A DNA stretch of 64,000 nt from Burkholderiales bacterium. GTDB lineage: Bacteria > Pseudomonadota > Gammaproteobacteria > Burkholderiales > SG8-39. The stretch lies in the NCBI GenBank assembly GCA_014860445.1, contig JACZJT010000052.1:229265-293264 (forward strand). The letters are read 5' to 3'. Positions within the stretch are counted from its first letter, which is position 1; each line of letters opens with the position of its first letter. The position numbers and the translations under genes were made by a program. Shown piece after piece: positions 42,624 through 51,030 of this stretch. The notes under the pieces were generated by a model. The model ran no database searches, was not told the DNA's origin, and worked only from the letters and a program-made list of their open reading frames with translations.

Positions 42624-43208
42624 ATGACCATGAAACTGCATATCAAGCGCTCTTACACCTTTATTGAGGACCGTGGCACAGACACCGGAAAAAAATCGGG
42701 CATTCCACTGCGCAAGGTTGCGGCGGTGGTGGTAGTCGACAATCCGTACGCCGGCCGCTACGTGAAGGACCTAGACCCGATGATCAAAGCCAGCGCCGCA
42801 CTCGGACACGAACTCGCCGCCATGGCGAAAGCGGCCCTGGCCCCCTACTCCGCCCAAGGCGTGGGCAAGGGGGCACTGGTTGGAATCGAAGGCGAGCAGG
42901 AACACGCCAATGCGCTGCTCACGACCGCCTTCGCCGTGCCGCTTCGAGATGCATTGGGCGGCGGCAAGGCGTGGATTTCGTCGATGACCAAGGTGGCCAT
43001 GGCCGGAACACCGATCGACATTCCGATGAACTGCAAGGACGCGCTCTACGTGCGCTCGCACTACGACGGCATGACCTTGATGCTGCCCGATGCGCCCATG
43101 CCCGACGAAATCGCCCTCATCCTGTGTCTGGCCAACCGCGGCCGGCTGAATGCGCGCGTCGGCGGGCTCAGCCACGACAAACTCAAGGGCGTGGACGGCC
43201 TGGTCTGA
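42624..43208 (+). CDS. AA_synth (DUF1185) family protein
   Basis: A 194-residue protein of the so-called amino acid synthesis family, whose biochemical role is unknown. Features are the opening KLHIKRSYTFIEDRG, KVAAVVVVDNPYAGRYVKDL (about 32-51), a glycine-rich central part and HYDGMTLMLPDAP near residue 150. Two ATGs lie two codons apart (42624 and 42630); the second follows GGGGATG-like sequence better. It is first of the rightward operon, 3 bp before the amidohydrolase. Confidence 0.8.
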   Translation: MTMKLHIKRSYTFIEDRGTDTGKKSGIPLRKVAAVVVVDNPYAGRYVKDLDPMIKASAALGHELAAMAKAALAPYSAQGVGKGALVGIEGEQEHANALLTTAFAVPLRDALGGGKAWISSMTKVAMAGTPIDIPMNCKDALYVRSHYDGMTLMLPDAPMPDEIALILCLANRGRLNARVGGLSHDKLKGVDGLV

Positions 43209-43211
43209 CGC

Positions 43212-44408
43212 ATGAAAACAGCGATAGTCAATCTCGGGCCCGTCCTGTCAGGGGATTGGCGTAGCCCCTACGCCAGCGGCGACGCCATCCTGATGGACGC
43301 CGGCAAAATCCTCGAAGTCGGTTCTCCAAGCGCCGCGGCACTCGCTGCCTGCGACGTCATCATCGACGCCGCGGGCGCCACCGCGATACCGGGCCTGATC
43401 GACTCGCAGGTGCACAACACCTTCGGCGACTACACGCCGCGGCAGAAGACCGTGGGCTTTCTCGAAAGCTATGTGCACGGCGGCGTGACCAGCGCCATCA
43501 GCGCGTCCGAAGTTCACGTGACCGGACGCCCAAAGGATCCGGAGGGCGTGAAGGCGCTTGCGGTCGCGGCGATGAAATGTTTCGAACACTATCGACCCGG
43601 CGGCATGCGCGTCTGGGCCGGCTCGGTCATCATGGAGCCGGGCCTCACCGAAGCGGATTTCAAGGAGATCGCTGCCAAGGGTGTTTGGTTGGCAAAAGCC
43701 GGGTTCGGCGCGGTGACAACGCCTTATGAGTACGGTCCCATGATTGCCTGGGCCAAACAGCACGGCATGGTGACCATGGTGCACACGGGCGGCTCGTCGA
43801 TCCCGGGTTCCTCGGGCATCTGGGCCGACCATCTGCTCGCGATTCAGCCCGACGTGTCCTTCCACGTAAACGGCGGACCGGTCGCCATGCCCGACGCGGA
43901 CTTCCCCCGCGTGGTCAACGAAAGCAGCATGGCACTGCAGGTGTGCACCGCCGGCAATCTGCGCACCACGCTGCTGATCGCCGACCTGGTACGCAAGGCA
44001 AAACAGTTCGACCGTTTTCTGATTGCCACCGACACACCTACCGGCAGCGGCATCATGCCTCTGGGCATGCTTTACACCATCGGCCATCTCGCCAGCCTTT
44101 CCGACATGCCGGTGGAATGGGCGATTGCCGCGGCGACTGGCAACAACGCCAAGGTGTACCGCCTCAACTCGGGATTCATCAAAACAGGCTGCGATGCCGA
44201 CGTGGTGCTGCTCGATGCCTGCGTCGGCGGATCCAAAGACAATGCGCTCGATGCGCTCCGCAACGGCGACATCCCGGCCGTGGCCGCTGTCGTCACCGAC
44301 GGCGTGCCGCGCTTCGTCGGACGCAGCCGCAACACCCCGGCACCGATGAAGAGCGTGCGCGTGGCCGAGTGCCGCGTTCCACAGGATTATTCCGGCGCAG
44401 CGCACTAG
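43212..44408 (+). CDS. enamidase-like amidohydrolase with altered metal site
   Basis: A 398-residue amidohydrolase close to enamidase, the enzyme that opens 6-oxo-tetrahydronicotinate in nicotinate-fermenting clostridia: shared stretches include GDYTPRQKT, HGGVTSAISAS, TGRPKDPEG and HTGGSSIPGSSG. The usual first metal motif HxH is Gln66-Val-His68 here; His191, His218 and Asp274 are retained. Where the clostridial enzyme has a bridging glutamate this protein appears to have Lys162, which could be a carboxylated lysine. It probably hydrolyses a cyclic or N-acyl enamide-type bond. Lies in an operon with AA_synth and a second DHDPS-family gene. Confidence 0.8.
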   Translation: MKTAIVNLGPVLSGDWRSPYASGDAILMDAGKILEVGSPSAAALAACDVIIDAAGATAIPGLIDSQVHNTFGDYTPRQKTVGFLESYVHGGVTSAISASEVHVTGRPKDPEGVKALAVAAMKCFEHYRPGGMRVWAGSVIMEPGLTEADFKEIAAKGVWLAKAGFGAVTTPYEYGPMIAWAKQHGMVTMVHTGGSSIPGSSGIWADHLLAIQPDVSFHVNGGPVAMPDADFPRVVNESSMALQVCTAGNLRTTLLIADLVRKAKQFDRFLIATDTPTGSGIMPLGMLYTIGHLASLSDMPVEWAIAAATGNNAKVYRLNSGFIKTGCDADVVLLDACVGGSKDNALDALRNGDIPAVAAVVTDGVPRFVGRSRNTPAPMKSVRVAECRVPQDYSGAAH

Positions 44409-44434
44409 CGGCCGCCATCTAGCACGGAGCAGAC

Positions 44435-45403
44435 ATGCCCAGACACAAAAACTATCTTCCGCACGGCGTTATCCCGGCGGCGCTGCTGCCCTTCAATGAG
44501 GATCTGTCGATCGACGAGGCTTCCTACCGCTCGCATCTGCGCGACATTGCAGCGGTCGAGGGCATCTCGGCAATCACCATCAATGCGCACGCGTCCGAAG
44601 TCGCATCCTGCAGCTTCGAAGAGCAGCAGCGCGTACTCGCGATCACGCAGGACGAAATCGGCGTGCAGCTGCCCATCGTCAACGGCATTTACAGCGAAGG
44701 GCCGTTCGAAGCGGTGCGCCTTGCAAAAATGGCGCATGCAGGCGGCGCGTCCGCGCTGCTCGTCTTCCCCACCGGGGTCTACACCTTTGGCCAGCGCCCG
44801 GAGATGGCGGTCGATTATTTCAGGCGCATCGCCGATGCGAGCGACTTGCCGCTGATACTGTTTCAGTACCCGCTCTCAGGCGGCCAGGGCTATCCGCTCA
44901 CCACGCTCACGAAAATCATGGACGCCGTGCCGACCGTGCGCGCGATCAAGGACTGGAGCGCGAATCCGCAGCTGCACGAACGCCAGATCCGCGTGCTGCA
45001 GGCGCGCAGGCCGGAAGTCGTTGTCCTCAGCACGCATAGCGCTTGGCTGCTCAGTTCGCTGGTGCTCGGTTGCAAGGGCCTGCTCTCCGGCAGCGGATCG
45101 GTCATCGCCGACCTGCAGGCGCAGCTGTTTCGCGCAGTGCAGGCAAACGACCTCGCCACCGCGCGCAAGCTGAACGACCGAATCTGGCCGACGGCCGAGG
45201 TGTTCTATACCGAGCCCTGGGTGGACATGCACAACCGCATGAAAGAAGCGCTGGTGCTGCTCGGCAGGCTGCCGCGCGCCGTGGTGCGTCCCCCGCTGAT
45301 GAAGCTCTCCGCGGCGGAAATCGAGCGCATAAGGCAGGCGCTGATCGCTGCTGGACTGCTGGCCGATACTGCAACGGCGAAAAAAGAAGCGTCTTTGGTA
45401 TAA
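44435..45403 (+). CDS. dihydrodipicolinate synthase family aldolase/lyase (2)
   Basis: A 322-residue DapA/NAL-superfamily TIM barrel with Schiff-base Lys172 (VRAIKDWSANP) and active-site Tyr145 (LFQYPLSGG). The substrate loop NAHASEVASCS differs both from DapA and from the first family member in this cluster, so the two are not recent duplicates and probably act on different 2-oxo acids or at different steps. It lies 26 bp after the amidohydrolase and ends the operon. Confidence 0.86.
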   Translation: MPRHKNYLPHGVIPAALLPFNEDLSIDEASYRSHLRDIAAVEGISAITINAHASEVASCSFEEQQRVLAITQDEIGVQLPIVNGIYSEGPFEAVRLAKMAHAGGASALLVFPTGVYTFGQRPEMAVDYFRRIADASDLPLILFQYPLSGGQGYPLTTLTKIMDAVPTVRAIKDWSANPQLHERQIRVLQARRPEVVVLSTHSAWLLSSLVLGCKGLLSGSGSVIADLQAQLFRAVQANDLATARKLNDRIWPTAEVFYTEPWVDMHNRMKEALVLLGRLPRAVVRPPLMKLSAAEIERIRQALIAAGLLADTATAKKEASLV

Positions 45404-45424
45404 GTTCTACCGAAGGAGCCGAAC

Positions 45425-45446
45425 CCTGCTCTACCGGTAGAGCAGG
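45425..45446. terminator. 22-bp perfect palindrome between convergent genes
   Basis: Two 11-bp arms, CCTGCTCTACC and GGTAGAGCAGG, abut with no spacer. The element begins 21 bp after the DHDPS-2 stop and covers the DUF1343 stop codon and its last residues. A second hairpin GAACGG-CTT-CCGTTC follows (45446-45460). It may serve as a bidirectional terminator, although no T-run is present, or as a protein-binding site. Confidence 0.45.
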
Positions 45447-46639
45447 AACGGCTTCCGTTCTGTCCGCCAGGACGTCTCGTCGGCCAGGGCCATGCGATCC
45501 AGATCGGCCGGATCGGCGGCAGGATCGTCGACCCAGAGCCGCAATAGATCGCTGCCGTTGATGACATCGATTGCAAGCTTGCCGCGTTCGTATTCATAAT
45601 CGAAGTCACGCCATAGCTGATAGTTCGGTTCGATCCGGCGCAGGCACTTGAACGCCAGCGCCATCAGACGCCAGGGCTTGAATGCGGCATGATCGTAGTG
45701 GACGGCATCGTCGACATGCAGCTGCAGGCCATGGCAGAGTTGGCCCGCATGTTTGTGGAAGGTCGGCTCGAACCAGCAAGGCCGCAAGCGGCAACCGGCC
45801 AGCCAATGCGGCGCCAGTTGCTGCATTTCGGCGGTCAGCGCAAGGGCATCGATATCGGGCGCCCCGAAGAGTTCGAGCGGCCGGGTCGTACCCCTGCCCT
45901 CGGACAACGTCGTGCCTTCGAGCATGACCGTGCCCGCATAGCAACGCGCCATCGACAGATTGGGGGCGTTCGGACTCGGGTTGACCCAGCTGCGCTCCTG
46001 CAAAGGCCAGCCGTATCCGGGCGCGTCCGCGGGCAGCCACTGGTCCATGCGCACCACTTCGAGTTCGACTTCGAGTTTGAGCTTGGCGCAATACCAGCGC
46101 GCGAGTTCACCCATGGTAAGACCATGGCGCATCGGAATAGGGCCCGCGCCGACGAAACTCTCCCAACCAGGGCGCAATCGCAGGCCCTCGACCGGCCTGC
46201 CTGCGGGATTGGGACGATCCAGCACCCAGACCGCCTTGCCGTGTGTTGCGGCCGCCTCAAGCATGTAGCGCAGCGTGGTAATGAACGTATAGATACGACA
46301 ACCGAGATCCTGCAGATCGACCAGCAGCACGTCGAACTGCGCCATCATCGCCGCCGTCGGCCGGCGCACTTCGCCATAAAGACTGAACACCGGAATACCC
46401 AGGCGCGGGTCGACGAAGTCGGGCGTCTCGATCATATTGTCCTGCTTGTCCCCGCGCAGACCGTGCTGCGGCCCGAACGCCGCGACAAGGCGGATATCCG
46501 GCAGAGCGGCCAGCGCATCCAGGCTGTGCGTGAGATCGCGCGTGACCGATGCGGGATGGGCGAGCAGCGCCACACGCCTGCCCGCGAGTCGCCGGATCAG
46601 CGCGGGGTCTTCCAGCAAACGCTCTATGCCTAGCTTCAT
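45431..46639 (-). CDS. DUF1343 protein (NamZ-like exo-N-acetylmuramidase family)
   Basis: Characterised DUF1343 proteins (NamZ) release N-acetylmuramic acid from the non-reducing end of peptidoglycan fragments. The 402-residue protein has the family order: RVALLAHPASVTRD, the AFGPQHGLRGDKQDN loop (about 54-68), SLYGEVRRPT, VDLQDLGCRIYTFITTL, LDRPNP and a C-terminal domain with NPSPNAPNLSMA and EGTTLSEGRGTT. Relatives usually read PEHG in the loop. No signal peptide is present, so it should act on recycled fragments in the cytoplasm. It is followed by a DOMON-like gene 12 bp upstream in the operon. Confidence 0.85.
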   Translation of the reverse strand: MKLGIERLLEDPALIRRLAGRRVALLAHPASVTRDLTHSLDALAALPDIRLVAAFGPQHGLRGDKQDNMIETPDFVDPRLGIPVFSLYGEVRRPTAAMMAQFDVLLVDLQDLGCRIYTFITTLRYMLEAAATHGKAVWVLDRPNPAGRPVEGLRLRPGWESFVGAGPIPMRHGLTMGELARWYCAKLKLEVELEVVRMDQWLPADAPGYGWPLQERSWVNPSPNAPNLSMARCYAGTVMLEGTTLSEGRGTTRPLELFGAPDIDALALTAEMQQLAPHWLAGCRLRPCWFEPTFHKHAGQLCHGLQLHVDDAVHYDHAAFKPWRLMALAFKCLRRIEPNYQLWRDFDYEYERGKLAIDVINGSDLLRLWVDDPAADPADLDRMALADETSWRTERKPFLLYR

Positions 46640-46651
46640 GCCTATCGTTTC

Positions 46652-47206
46652 CTAAGCAAAGTCCGCGAGACGCAGCACGAAGGTCTCGCGATCGTGAAAG
46701 TCCGGCCGCCCCTGCGCATGGCGCAAGGCCCAATAGCTCAAGTCCCGTTCCGCCGATTCCAACACCACCGCGACGCCAATTTCGATCTGCGCTGCGGCAA
46801 CCTCGGGCAGCGCAAGCGCATCGATTCGCGCGCGCAGCGTCCAGCCCCCGGGCTCCGAGTCGAATTCTATCGCCGGCGCAAGCACGGTCGCAGTCCCGGA
46901 GTGCGCTACGCGTTCCCGATAGGCGGAAAACGCATACATCGCCCATTCCCCCGACGGCGACCAATTGAATTCGCGATAAGCGGGATCACCCCTCACGCCC
47001 AGGAATAGTTCGCAGCAGGTATGGCGCCAGAGTTCATCCGCAGCTTCCGCCCCCCGCAGTTCCGGCAAGCTCAGCAAGCCGGCACGACAACGGCAGTCGA
47101 ACGCCACAGTCAAACCGCCATCGCCAGCGGAGGACAAGGCAACGAGCAGCGCATCGACTTGTGGTGTCGGCGTCGCCGGATGAGGGTGAAGTCGCAAGCC
47201 ATTCAT
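46652..47206 (-). CDS. DOMON-like domain protein
   Basis: A 184-residue protein with a beta-sandwich DOMON-like pattern (LTVAFDCRCRAGL, ELWRHTCCELFLGVRGDPAYREFNWSP read as two blocks, and ISYWALRH-type ending with LSYWALRHAQGRPDFHDRE). Such proteins are found beside DUF1343 genes; their role is unknown, possibly carbohydrate binding. No signal peptide. Probably transcribed before DUF1343 as one unit. Confidence 0.75.
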   Translation of the reverse strand: MNGLRLHPHPATPTPQVDALLVALSSAGDGGLTVAFDCRCRAGLLSLPELRGAEAADELWRHTCCELFLGVRGDPAYREFNWSPSGEWAMYAFSAYRERVAHSGTATVLAPAIEFDSEPGGWTLRARIDALALPEVAAAQIEIGVAVVLESAERDLSYWALRHAQGRPDFHDRETFVLRLADFA

Positions 47207-47373
47207 TTGGCCGCATCATAGCTTGGAATTCATCGATTACGAGGCCGTCGATCCCCCGCAAGCCGGTCATTGCTTCCAAGAACCTTCTAATCTTCAGCTC
47301 AATTCAGTACCATGGCCACATCGCCCTACACGGGCAACGCGCGATCCACCCGAAAATCTAGGAGGTGATTGAT
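47207..47373. other. divergent gap upstream of the orphan binding protein, with a perfect Shine-Dalgarno
   Basis: The gap between the DOMON-like gene and the binding-protein gene ends in TAGGAGGTGAT (47359-47369), complementary over its length to the 16S rRNA 3' end. It decides the start: the TTG at 47374 is 8 bp from GGAGG, whereas an in-frame GTG at 47365 overlaps the ribosome-binding site itself. Confidence 0.6.
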
Positions 47374-48684
47374 TTGACCACGCCACGGATAAGCTTCGAG
47401 CCCTGGAGGTTCGCATGTTTCGCAACGTTGTTGCTGCTGGCTGTTTCTGCCGGCGCAGCAGAAGGTGCGGAACCGCCGCCTGTGCGCATCGGAATGATAG
47501 AAGGGCTTTCCGGCCCGTTCGCGAACGCCGGCGAAGCCGTGCAGCGGAATCTGCAGTGGTCGATCGAACGCGTGAATGCACGCGGCGGCGTCAAGCTGCC
47601 GGACGGCGCACACCGGCTCGAACTGGTCACCTACGACAGCAAAGGCAATACCGACAACGCGTTGATGATGCTGCGCGGCCTGACCGACGACGGCGTTCAC
47701 TTCGTGACCCAGGGCAATAGTTCTGCAGTAGCCGGTGCGCTGATTGCCGCAATCGACAAGAACAACGCACGCACCCCGTCAAAGCGTGTGCTGTATCTGA
47801 ATTATTCGGCCGTCGACCCGGTGCTGACCAATGCCCAGTGCAGTTTCTGGCATTTTCGCTTCGACGCCCATGCCGGCATGCGCATGAACGCGCTGACCGA
47901 CGCCATGAAGGCCGACAAACGCATCCGGCGCGTCTACATCATCGGCCAGGACTACAGCTTCGGCCGCGAGGTATCCAGGCTCGCGAAACAGATGCTCACC
48001 GAAAAAAGGCCGGACATTGCGATCGTCGGCGATGAATTGCATCCGATCGGCCGCGTCAAGGATTTCGGCGTCTATATCAGCAAGATCATCGCAAGCGACG
48101 CCGACGCCGTGATTACCGGAAACTGGGGCAGCGACCTCACGCTGCTGATCAAGGCAGCTCGCGACGCCGGGTTGGGGGCGCGTTTCTACACGTTTTACGG
48201 CAACGGACTCGGCGCGCCGGCCGCGATGGGGATCGCAGGCGTAGACCGCGTGCTGGCGGTAGCGGAATGGCATCCAAATGTGGGCGGCGCCGCTTCGGAC
48301 GCCTTTGTCCAAGCGTTTCGGCGGCGCTATACGGAGCCCAGATACGACTACCAGCACTTGCGCATGAACATCATGATCGAGATGCTGGCTGCGGCAATCG
48401 AGAAGGCTGGGACCACGGAGGCGGCCGCCGTGGCCAAGGCGCTGGAGGGCATGCATTTTCGCAACGGCTTTCATGAAGCCCGCATGCGCGCCGAAGACCA
48501 TCAGCTGATCCAGCCGCTGTACGTATCGATCATGGAAAAAAGCGGGGACGACAAGTCCGGCGTGCGATTCGACAACGAAGGCAGCGGTTATGGATTCGGC
48601 ACGGTGCTGCGTCTTACGCCGGACGAAACGGCATTGCCGAGCAGCTGCAAAATGAATCGCGACCTGTCGGATTCGAAACAATAG
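47374..48684 (+). CDS. orphan ABC transporter substrate-binding protein, Peripla_BP_6 family
   Basis: A 436-residue periplasmic binding protein starting at TTG. The signal peptide has a hydrophobic core FATLLLLAVSAGAA and probable cleavage near residue 30. The fold motifs are VRIGMIEGLSGPFANAGEAV, VTYDSKGNTDNALMML and VYIIGQDYSFGREVSRLAKQ. Relatives bind amino acids or aromatic acids, but no permease or ATPase gene is adjacent, so it must share a transporter such as the Liv-type system at 30.9-35.5 kb or one elsewhere. Location next to the acyl-CoA operon hints at an organic acid ligand; this is inference. Confidence 0.88.
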   Translation: MTTPRISFEPWRFACFATLLLLAVSAGAAEGAEPPPVRIGMIEGLSGPFANAGEAVQRNLQWSIERVNARGGVKLPDGAHRLELVTYDSKGNTDNALMMLRGLTDDGVHFVTQGNSSAVAGALIAAIDKNNARTPSKRVLYLNYSAVDPVLTNAQCSFWHFRFDAHAGMRMNALTDAMKADKRIRRVYIIGQDYSFGREVSRLAKQMLTEKRPDIAIVGDELHPIGRVKDFGVYISKIIASDADAVITGNWGSDLTLLIKAARDAGLGARFYTFYGNGLGAPAAMGIAGVDRVLAVAEWHPNVGGAASDAFVQAFRRRYTEPRYDYQHLRMNIMIEMLAAAIEKAGTTEAAAVAKALEGMHFRNGFHEARMRAEDHQLIQPLYVSIMEKSGDDKSGVRFDNEGSGYGFGTVLRLTPDETALPSSCKMNRDLSDSKQ

Positions 48685-48724
48685 CTAGCCAATTGTTTGG
48701 TGAGGGCTTGCAACTAACCGCGGC

Positions 48725-49840
48725 TCATTCGCCTATGAGCGCATTGTCCGAGCCGAGCGCCGGATAGCCGCGCGCCTCCGCCGGTCCGCGGAACGCGGGA
48801 TCGATGGGCACGGGCAGTGCAGTAATGGCACGATCTCCGGCGATGAGTTGCCGCGCAAACAGGCCGCGTTCACAGAAATGCTCATCGGCGAGCGCTTCTT
48901 CAACGCTGGCGACAATCGCGCAACATACATCCTTGCCGGCAAGCCGCTCGCGCCAGTCCGCGGCGGAGCGCGCGGCGATGCAGCGGGCGACCGCCGCGCG
49001 GGTTCCGCCCGGGTCGCGCGCATCGTCGCGCCACTGCGCGTCGAGCATGATCGCCTCGCAGAAGTTCGACCAGAATTTCTGCTCCAGCGGTGCTGCGGCG
49101 AGATACCGGCCATCGCTGGTGCGGTAAATCTGGTAGCGCGGCGACCCTCCGGTGACGAGCTCACCGCCTGGACGCGGCCAATCCCCGCCGACCTGGCCCT
49201 TGCCTAGCGCCCAGTACATGAAGGTGAACAGATTGTCGGCCATGGCCACGTCGAGGCGGCGTCCGCGGCCTGTGGCGTCGCGCTCACGCAGTGCCAGCAG
49301 GATGTTGATCATCGCAGGGTAAGTGCCGCCTGCGATGTCGGCGATCAATGCCGGCGGCACGACCGGTGCGCCGTCGGCGCCGGCGGCAAGCCCGAGCAGG
49401 CCGGCTTCGGCCATGTAATTGAGATCGTGTGCTGCCACCTGCGCCTTGGGTCCGCTCTGCCCGTAGCCGGTGATCGCGCAATAGACGATACGCGGATTGA
49501 TTGCTGCCAGCGCCTCGTAGCCCAGCCCCAGCCGGTCCATCACCCCCGGTCGGAATTGCTCGACCACCACGTCCGCGCGCGCTATCAAGCGCTGCAGTCT
49601 CGCCACCGCGTCCGGCGCCTTCAGGTCGATCGCGACCGAACGCTTGCTTCGATTGAGCAACGCGAAATTCACGCTCGACGGCCCGTATTTCGGCTGATAG
49701 GAGCGCATCTCGTCGCCCGAACCGGGGCGTTCGATCTTGATGACTTCCGCGCCCGCCTCCGCGAGCAGCAGCGTCGCCAGCGGTCCGGGCAACAGCGTGC
49801 TGAAATCGAGCACGCACACACCGGCCAGGGGCTGCGTCAT
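48725..49840 (-). CDS. CaiB/BaiF class III CoA-transferase (A)
   Basis: A 371-residue family III CoA-transferase, which moves CoA between carboxylic acids through an aspartyl-CoA anhydride. It has VLDFSTLLPGPLATLLLAEA near the N-terminus, KIERPGSGDEMRSY, NRSKRSVAIDLK, and the catalytic-aspartate segment AAHDLNYMAEAGLLG (about 138-152). Short relative to the 400-plus norm, as in the Amacr subgroup; a racemase role is possible. Last gene of the acyl-CoA operon, overlapping the dehydrogenase by 4 bp. Confidence 0.87.
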   Translation of the reverse strand: MTQPLAGVCVLDFSTLLPGPLATLLLAEAGAEVIKIERPGSGDEMRSYQPKYGPSSVNFALLNRSKRSVAIDLKAPDAVARLQRLIARADVVVEQFRPGVMDRLGLGYEALAAINPRIVYCAITGYGQSGPKAQVAAHDLNYMAEAGLLGLAAGADGAPVVPPALIADIAGGTYPAMINILLALRERDATGRGRRLDVAMADNLFTFMYWALGKGQVGGDWPRPGGELVTGGSPRYQIYRTSDGRYLAAAPLEQKFWSNFCEAIMLDAQWRDDARDPGGTRAAVARCIAARSAADWRERLAGKDVCCAIVASVEEALADEHFCERGLFARQLIAGDRAITALPVPIDPAFRGPAEARGYPALGSDNALIGE

Positions 49841-51015
49841 GCGGCACTCTTCTTGTTCATGAAGCTGCGACCGATCAGCTGGCGGTGAATCTGGTTGGTC
49901 CCCTCCCAGATCTGGGTGATCTTGGCATCGCGCATGAGGCGCTCGACGCGGTAGTCCTTGCAGTAGCCGTAGCCGCCGAACAACTGAACCGCCTCGGTTG
50001 CCATGCGCATCGCCAGGTCGCTCGCGCGCAGCTTCAGCGTCGAGGCTTCGATGCCCATGTCGTCCTCACCCGCGTCTACCAGAGCGCCGACGTGCCACAG
50101 CCAGCGCTCGCACAAGGCGAGTTCGGAGGCGAGATCCGCGAGCATGAACTGTATGCCCTGAAACTCGATGATGCGACGTCCCGACTGGCGCCGCTCGTTG
50201 ATATACGCGATCGCGTCCTCGAACGCGGCGCGTGCGATGCCGAGCGCATGCGCGGCGACACTGGGGCGCGATTTATTGAGCGAGGCGAGCAGGATTTTCA
50301 GGCCGTCGCCGGGCTCGCCCAGCAGGTTCGCGCGCGGCACGCGACAGCCGTCGAAGGACAGCGCCGCGGTGCTGGACGCGCGCAGTCCCAGCTTGTCTTC
50401 TGTGCGCAATACCGACAGTCCGGGTGTCCCTTTCTCCACGACCAGCGCGGAGATCGCGCCTTTCGCATCGGCTATCCCGTCCCATTTTCCGAACACCAGC
50501 AGCAGGTCGGCGATATCGCCGCTGGTAATGAATATCTTGCTGCCCGTCACCACGATATCCTCACCCTGCTGCGCGAAGCGCGTCTTCATGCCGGTGGCAT
50601 CGCTGCCGGCAGCGGCCTCGGTGATCACCAGCGACACCAGGCCGCCCGCGGCCACGCGCGGCAGCAGGCGCCGCTTCTGTTCTTCGCTGCCATAGGTGAT
50701 CACCGGCTTGATGCCGTGGAAGGTGGTGGCCCAGATGATGCCTGTGGAGGCGCACGCCTTGCTGATCTCGCGCACGCAGGCGAGGTAGGCAAGATAGGAC
50801 ATGGGCGCGCCGCCATAGGCCTCAGGGATGAACATGGCATTCAGGCCGAGGGTGTTGATCGCATTTACGTTTTCCCAGGGGAATTCGGCGCTCCGGTCGT
50901 TGTGTTCTGCACGCCGTGCGATTTGGGTGCGCGCAAGATTTTGCACGCTCGCAAACAACATGCGCTCCTCTTCCGGCAGTTGGAGCGAGGCGTCCAGGCG
51001 TTCAAGCATATTCAT
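49837..51015 (-). CDS. acyl-CoA dehydrogenase (AliB-like candidate)
   Basis: A 392-residue FAD-dependent acyl-CoA dehydrogenase with N-terminal helices, the FAD-binding VITEAAAGSDATGMKTRF segment (about 133-150), FGGYGYCKDYRVERLMRDAK and the catalytic glutamate in QIWEGTNQIHRQLI. In the operon context it is the best candidate for cyclohexanecarboxyl-CoA dehydrogenase, giving cyclohex-1-ene-carboxyl-CoA. The family alone would equally allow short- or branched-chain acyl-CoA substrates. Overlaps the CoA-transferase gene. Confidence 0.88.
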   Translation of the reverse strand: MNMLERLDASLQLPEEERMLFASVQNLARTQIARRAEHNDRSAEFPWENVNAINTLGLNAMFIPEAYGGAPMSYLAYLACVREISKACASTGIIWATTFHGIKPVITYGSEEQKRRLLPRVAAGGLVSLVITEAAAGSDATGMKTRFAQQGEDIVVTGSKIFITSGDIADLLLVFGKWDGIADAKGAISALVVEKGTPGLSVLRTEDKLGLRASSTAALSFDGCRVPRANLLGEPGDGLKILLASLNKSRPSVAAHALGIARAAFEDAIAYINERRQSGRRIIEFQGIQFMLADLASELALCERWLWHVGALVDAGEDDMGIEASTLKLRASDLAMRMATEAVQLFGGYGYCKDYRVERLMRDAKITQIWEGTNQIHRQLIGRSFMNKKSAA

Positions 51016-51030
51016 TTGATTTCGCTTTTC

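Noticed and set aside
41602..45403. Lysine biosynthesis (dapA duplicates)
   Set aside because: Both DHDPS-family proteins lack the DapA substrate-binding loop and sit with an amidohydrolase, not lysine genes.
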